Shown here in pieces: positions 58,914-64,000 of a stretch of DNA of 64,000 nucleotides (positions within the stretch are counted from its first letter, which is position 1; every line of letters starts with the position of its first letter). Origin of the DNA: Druceiella hillmani (Eukaryota; Arthropoda; Insecta; Lepidoptera; Hepialidae); contig JAYKKI010000029.1 of the NCBI GenBank assembly GCA_039881145.1, positions 22,938,001 through 23,002,000 on the forward strand. The letters run 5' to 3'. The notes beneath the pieces are model-generated. The model made no database searches, was not told the origin of the DNA, and saw only the letters and a program-made list of their open reading frames with translations. The translations under genes and the position numbers were made by a program.

Positions 58914-59515
58914 ATCACTAAAATTTATATAAGAGATTAACAGATTGCACAGAATTAACAGGCTGTTCAGTTTTAACATATCAGATTATCCTACGATAAA
59001 AAGCACAGTACCAACAATTTGTCAAGACAGATAACAATTAAAACATTGAACAAAGTTGCTTGAGTATTTAATAAAGAGTATTCAATAAATTATGTGACAG
59101 GAGTCAATTTTTAGTCCTTTGTAAATATATCAGCATATTTATCATTATTACATACATTATTAAAATCTATAATATATTTATAAAACTTTTCTGTTATAAA
59201 TTTGTATGTAGTATTTCCATCTTTTCTCAAATTCATCGTTTTTAAAAACTACACTTATAGCACTTTGGTTAATACTGTTCAAAGATACAATTTTTTATTT
59301 AAATCCACTTAGATCACACAATAATTGTTTCGACTAATACTGCCTCCATGACGCCGCGTAGTTAATGATGGTCTGGTTACAATGTCGTTTGCATATACTG
59401 AGTAATGCAAATCTGAATCCCTTGGTTTCTTTTAAATATTTTAGATTATTTCAAAATTATTTTAGTATTTTCTTCACTGCATTTCACTTAGTTTCATTGT
59501 AACTGTGTAAATATC

Positions 59516-59518
<3 letters not shown>
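58912..59518. other. AT-rich spacer between two (TA)n tracts
   Basis: Nothing recognised. Confidence 0.4.

Positions 59519-59591
<73 letters not shown>
59519..59591. repeat. (TA)n microsatellite
   Basis: About 36 TA units, ending two bases before the left inverted repeat of the piggyBac-type element. Confidence 0.98.
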
Positions 59592-59593
<2 letters not shown>

Positions 59594-61022
59594 TTAGAGG
59601 TATATCTCATCAGAATTATGACACATGTTATCATCAGACACCATTATTTTTAATATTTGTTTTTTCTAAATTCCTTTGTGATTAACTTGAAAATATTATC
59701 GTTGTCCTATCTTTACGTATATACCCAGTTATTTATTTGGATGATGAGATTTTAGTTCTCTTTTTATAGACATTTTCTACCTTCTCGGATTTGGCCAACT
59801 TTAGTGTTACTTGAAAATTTAACAGTGTGAAGTTGAATGAACCTTTATTTAAACATAGTTGAATGGACCTCCATTTTAACCATTGTCTTGAAACGGGTTT
59901 ATTTGTTGCTTGGTCTCAATGTTGTGTTAGATGTCGGAATTTCCATACTTATTTTTGGTGAATATGCGCTCTGAATCAATGAGGATACATTCCGAAGTGT
60001 GTCTTCAATGTTAAACTTGCAGTATACAATTACATCTTTTGACCCTGACATGTTTCGGGAGGTTTCAGAGGGGCGAGGTGTAGTCGACTCGCACTTGGGA
60101 TCTGTTAGTTTTAACGGGGCATAATTCCAGCATTTTATGGCAGATTCTGAAGTAAATTTAAAGGAGGAGATGATTTCTGTCGAGTGTTTCGAATTGCTGT
60201 ACAGCGACAATATAGTAAAATTTATAGCAGATATGAGCAATTTGTGTGGTTTACAGAGAAATCACAATAACTACTAAATGTAACAACTGAAGAAATTAGA
60301 GCATACATAGCAATATTGCTACTTACGGGTTACTTGACACCTAAGTATATGATAATGTTCTTGGAAGTAAAGAGTGATACCCACAATGAGCTCGTAGCTT
60401 ACAGCATAGGGTGGAATAGATTTTTCGAGATTCAGCAATATTTTCATCTTTGTGATAGTACATCCTTACTATCGAATGATAAATTTGATAAAGTTCACGA
60501 GTATTTCACAAAACTGAACAAAAATTTCACAGCAAATTTTGAAAAGGCTGGTTCTTCACACATTTCTATAGATGCAATTATAGTACCATACTTCGGGAGG
60601 TACGATACAAAATAACATATCCATGGAAAATTAATAAGGTTTGGTTACAAGATTTGGTTAGCTATGCTCGTCATGGATATTTAGTAAATTGTGAGCCTTA
60701 TCAAGGTGCATCCGGCCCTACCCTCAAGATGCAGTCAATTATGGGCATAGCAGCTGCAGTTATTTTAGAACTTCATTCCAGACTACCACAAGAATTGGGA
60801 TCATACAACTTGTATTTTGATAATTTTTTACTAGCTTACCATTACTCAAGTATTTGCGAGAGCAGAATATCGGGGGAACAGGTACGGTTTGTGAAAATCG
60901 TCTAGAAAATTGCAAACTGCCAAATTACAAAAGAGATGAAAAAAATATAGCGGTGAGCTGTGTCATCATACAGTACGTTAAGTGATAACATATGTCATGA
61001 TTCTGATGAGATATATCTCTAA
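59594..61022 (+). mobile_element. piggyBac-type element with 40-bp inverted repeats
   Basis: 59594-59633 and the reverse complement of 60983-61022 match at 37 of 40 positions (both start TTAGAG(G/A)TATATCTCATCAG). The enclosed 1.43 kb holds a broken piggyBac DDE transposase whose coding runs almost into the right repeat. Flanking TTAA copies, expected for piggyBac, are not clean (TTAG at left, CTAA at right). The termini are therefore either diverged or belong to a related non-autonomous lineage. Confidence 0.75.
60275..60960 (+). pseudogene. piggyBac transposase (PGBD3-like) remnant
   Basis: DDE_Tnp_1_7 motifs in order: EEIRAYIAILLLTGYLTPKY, NRFFEIQQYFHLCD, DKFDKVHEYFTKLN, then SIDAIIVPYFGRYD (first catalytic Asp; the usual SIDE is SIDA). 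The next blocks are HIHGKLIRFGYKIW and GYLVNCEPYQGASG, then LYFDNFL with the second catalytic Asp, and finally a VCENRLENCKLPNY-like tail. Breaks: in-frame TAA at 60613-60615, a frameshift near 60665-60690, and another near 60880-60890. The N-terminal domain is not recognisable and the C-terminal Cys-rich zinc domain is missing. Confidence 0.85.
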
Positions 61023-61149
61023 TTGACCGTATATACAATTATTTTTATATGTTTATATAATTACACTGCAATCTATGTAGTGTAGGAAGACTTGCACGAT
61101 ATGCATCCTGTGGCATCTCCATATTAATAAAGTTATTTAGGGATTACAT

Positions 61150-63060
61150 CAGAACTTGTAAAGCCTTTCATTTTAGCTTGATACAGATAGATTTAGTACT
61201 CATAAGGTGGCAAAGAGTTTTTTCAGGTTATTAAGAAGCTTGGATTTATTTTTGAGAGTTCGGACTTTTATTACTTCCTTTATTGTGGCTATCCTTAGTT
61301 AATGAAGTAGTTTGTTATTGATAATATATCAAGGAGCATCAGCAATAATGTGAAGTCTTTTGGATTTAAATCTTTGGTAAATTAATATGTTTGAATTAGC
61401 AGCTGTATCCTAGGGTTTTATTCCATAAGTCCATATCTGGGTTTCAATATAGTTTGTAATTTATTTTGGCTGCTTTTTAAACAGTATAATTTACAATCTT
61501 GTTTGCCCATTGCTAACGTTATAAATATATGCTTCTCCCATGGCAGTCTTTGACCCAGATTCATTCCATCCTTCTTAGTTTCATCTGCCTCTAGAATTAC
61601 GACACCGTGGAGCTTAATGAGTGGACGTAAATCTCATATCATGATAAAGGTAATTTTCGTGTACACAAGTTTTTAAACGGTTTGAAATATTATCAAGGTT
61701 AATTTATAGTTTTCGGGAAGCTTCACATAGGTTTTGCATCAACCACTATAACTGTCATATTATCAGAGAATGCCATACTAGATCGACAGTCTGGGATATT
61801 TTAAGGAATGCTGCATTACAATATAGTTTTCTTTCGCGGCACATACATAACATATTATCTAAAATTCTGTGTATCTGTTCTATGCCACTGTGTTTATGCC
61901 TAAACCCAAATTGATGTTCTAATATTAAGTTTTCTTTGTTTAAATTTTTAATTAGCCGATTATAAGTAACATTTCTATTATTTTTGAGGGAATTCGAAGT
62001 AGGCTCGCTGGATGGTAAGATTTATTGTCTTCTGAACATTACCCAGGCTGTAAGATCATTATGGCCTGCGGCCATTTCCATTATGGGAATACCGAACCTT
62101 ACAACACAGTTACAGAATACAGTTACTGCTCTTGCAACAATTTAGCTATGGTTAGATTGTATCCAAGAACCTTGTTGAATTCAAGTTTATTTACAGCTGA
62201 TTCAAGTGTTTTAATTGTATTTTAGAAGTGGCTTATCAGCAAGAAATCTTGTTTTTTCTGCGATCGCTTGCTAACTTTACCCTTCGTTGTTACTAGATTT
62301 CTTATTGATAATAACCACAGTTGGTTACTAAATTTCTGACATGGAAGTATAGTATTCCAAGTAGTTTGCTGTACACAAGTACTAAAATGTTGTTAATCTG
62401 CTCTTGAAATGTCATTGTTATTTTTTAATGACATGGAGACATTTATCATTTTTCTTACTATCTGTTTAACGTACTCACAATTAGTTTTAGGATTATGGAG
62501 GCAATATGGTTCTGTTTCAGTTAAAACTTTTTAATTAAGGGTTATTTCTACCAAAAAGTGATCTGAAGAGAGTTCTAAACCAGACTTAGAGCTGATGTAA
62601 GTTTTAGCAATTCCCTTAACAACAAGGAAACCAATAAAGTCTATGAGCTATGGGCAAGTATATAGATTCATCAGATATGACTACTATTGTTTTTTTTTAT
62701 TTTGGAGTATTAGCAGTAATTGGAGTCACTTGGGAGTAGTTATATTTGATTCCAAGTGAGTGTGCTTTACGTCATACCTAATAATTTCCAGTTATGAATC
62801 TACGAGTATATCCCAAGGTTGAGAAATACTCTTCATAGTCTTCATTTTTAATGATATATTTAAGTGAACTATGCACAGAAGATATTGTTATTGGTTCATT
62901 CGAGTGTTAAAAAATAACACTTGTTGCTCGTACTTATGTTGAGCAGATTGCCATTGTGTAGAACAGACAGACCTGTTCATACTAATAAAGGTGACCACCA
63001 TGTACTTTTCCACCAGGATGCAGAGTAAGGTGAAATGTATGGCTGGTATGCCCTATTAAA
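61150..63060 (-). pseudogene. Jockey-like LINE ORF2 remnant (endonuclease and RT)
   Basis: Minus strand, 5' to 3'. The AP endonuclease begins near 63060 with HPGGKVHGG, then SNEPITISSVHSSLKYIIKN (about 62860-62925) and YEEYFSTLG…RRFITGN. The reverse transcriptase follows with EHQFGFRHKHSGIEQIHRI (about 61865-61922), SQTVDLVWHSL (about 61760-61795) and LPWEKHIF. The C-terminal block LIQTY…NPK, ILSITNYFIN and KEVIKVRTL ends near 61230. This is the Jockey order. Numerous frameshifts and stops occur, and the catalytic Asp-Asp box is not readable. Confidence 0.85.
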
Positions 63061-63140
63061 GTAGCTTTTATTTATAAATGAGTTTCCGATATTAACAGTA
63101 TATCGATAAAATTTTTCTTAATATAGGATTACGAAATGCT

Positions 63141-63180
63141 AATAAGTTATCACAAAAAGTGCTTGTTGTGATAGCTTATT
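63141..63180. repeat. Inverted repeat, 15-bp arms, one mismatch
   Basis: 63141-63155 pairs with 63166-63180 around a 10-base loop, between the ORF1 and ORF2 remnants of the LINE. Confidence 0.85.
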
Positions 63181-63189
63181 AACATTTAG

Positions 63190-63410
63190 TGGGACTATTT
63201 TCAAACCATTAAATATTGTGTTAGTTTGGTTGTTAGCGTTAAGAGTAGTTTGGTCATGGTAGTAATTTGCTGCATTATTTCTTTGAATATGCTTTTTTCT
63301 CGTATACCTGTTGTATTATTACTTTTATAAATAGCTGGTATGTTTTCTATACTATCAGCTTCATTTTTCTGAGATATATTTGAGTAGTTCATATCAGGTT
63401 TTGTGATGGA
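63190..63410 (-). pseudogene. Jockey-like LINE, ORF1 C-terminus
   Basis: A 63-codon minus-strand reading with EKSIFKEIMQQITTMTKLLL, the coiled-coil-like end usual for ORF1 just upstream of the endonuclease ORF in Jockey elements. Its position 130 bases before the ORF2 remnant supports one continuous element. Confidence 0.65.
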
Positions 63411-63562
63411 ATATTAGATGGTTAGTTAATTGTGTTTCTAGGTGATATCTAGGTTTCTAGGTGATTGTTTCTTTGTTCAGTGACATTTTTGTACCTAACT
63501 TTTTGGAATTCTCTATATATTTTACAACCTTCATCATTGTCTGATCTGCTTTTATTTTTTTA

Positions 63563-63608
63563 GCCGATAGTTATAATTCCACCATTTGGTGGAATTATAA
63601 CTATCGGC
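63563..63608. repeat. Perfect inverted repeat, 22-bp arms, 2-base loop
   Basis: 63563-63584 and 63587-63608 are exact reverse complements separated by TT. The arms read GCCGATAGTTATAATTCCAC…. Confidence 0.97.
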
Positions 63609-64000
63609 ACATATGATGAATTTTGGGCTTTTTGGTAATAGGCTTTTGTGTGCCCGTGTTGTTTAAAATTTGGTATATCACGCTTTGATAGTGACATCAA
63701 AATAAAGAAATAAATACTTTACACTTTCTGTCTTATTTACTGAGTATACTGTGTAGAAACAAAACTAAATGGTTATATGAAATTACACGGAAGCAGGACA
63801 TGACAAAGATGTTGCAGATGGCATGGGCATCATAGAAAATGTATAGTTAATGCTACCATGCTGCCAACAATTTTATAAAAATTGTAAAAGACAATAAGTT
63901 AGATATAAACATTCATATTTTTGCAAAAAAATTTAAAAAATTGTGGATTCCAGGAGCTATCAACATTGATAAGAACTATGAGATTTCCCCAACTGTTGCG
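63609..64000. other. Right edge of the window, unassigned
   Basis: A plus-strand reading at 63790-64000 looks mildly protein-like, but no motif could be named. It may be further LINE ORF1 sequence or another relic. Confidence 0.3.

Overview
This window is AT-rich nuclear DNA, most likely from a pterygote insect. The evidence is two intron-containing, insect-type host genes set among many insect-type transposons: Ty3/Gypsy, BEL/Pao and Jockey-like retroelements, ISL2EU, piggyBac and DD41D mariner-like DNA transposons. It also holds seven (TA)n tracts and about 7 kb of short-period satellite. The order cannot be determined from the sequence. No bacterial gene layout, CRISPR array or cellular tRNA/rRNA gene was seen.

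Layout. 1-6334: presumed intron of a gene that starts left of the window, carrying a very young Ty3/Gypsy LTR element (1261-5860; 201-bp LTRs differing at one base; TAAAC target duplication) whose ORFs nevertheless hold a stop and two frameshifts. 6335-14600: the 3' part of HPS5 (BLOC-2 complex; lysosome-related organelle and pigment granule biogenesis), as a 723-codon exon, a 5.7-kb intron containing a decayed ISL2EU transposon (11956-13321), and a last exon ending in a RING/HOPS-like Cys/His cluster. 14600-25290: mostly featureless, with one candidate MITE. 25290-30500: a heavily decayed errantivirus/Gypsy-like element. 30500-38700: microsatellites, a Jockey-type LINE remnant (minus strand), three copies of a repeat that folds into a hammerhead-ribozyme-like structure on the minus strand, and a BEL/Pao integrase remnant.

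41037-47557: an apparently intact gustatory-receptor gene of 405 codons in four phase-consistent exons. Intron 2 holds a ~100-bp minisatellite. Intron 3 (4.56 kb) holds an ISL2EU transposon with ~95-bp terminal inverted repeats. 49830-50521: a broken DD41D (rosa-like) transposase. 50846-53935: a pentameric satellite. 53976-57815: a 13-bp satellite directly next to it. 59594-61022: a piggyBac-type element with 40-bp inverted repeats. 61150-63410: a second Jockey LINE (minus strand).

The two host genes show no functional link. Around them the window is a transposon graveyard with one very recent insertion (the Gypsy element, 0.47 kb upstream of an HPS5 exon). Two unifying oddities stand out: the hammerhead-like repeat family at 35-37.6 kb, and at least a dozen long, near-perfect short-loop hairpins scattered across otherwise unremarkable DNA. 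Coordinates come from reading the sequence by hand; no alignments or searches were run.
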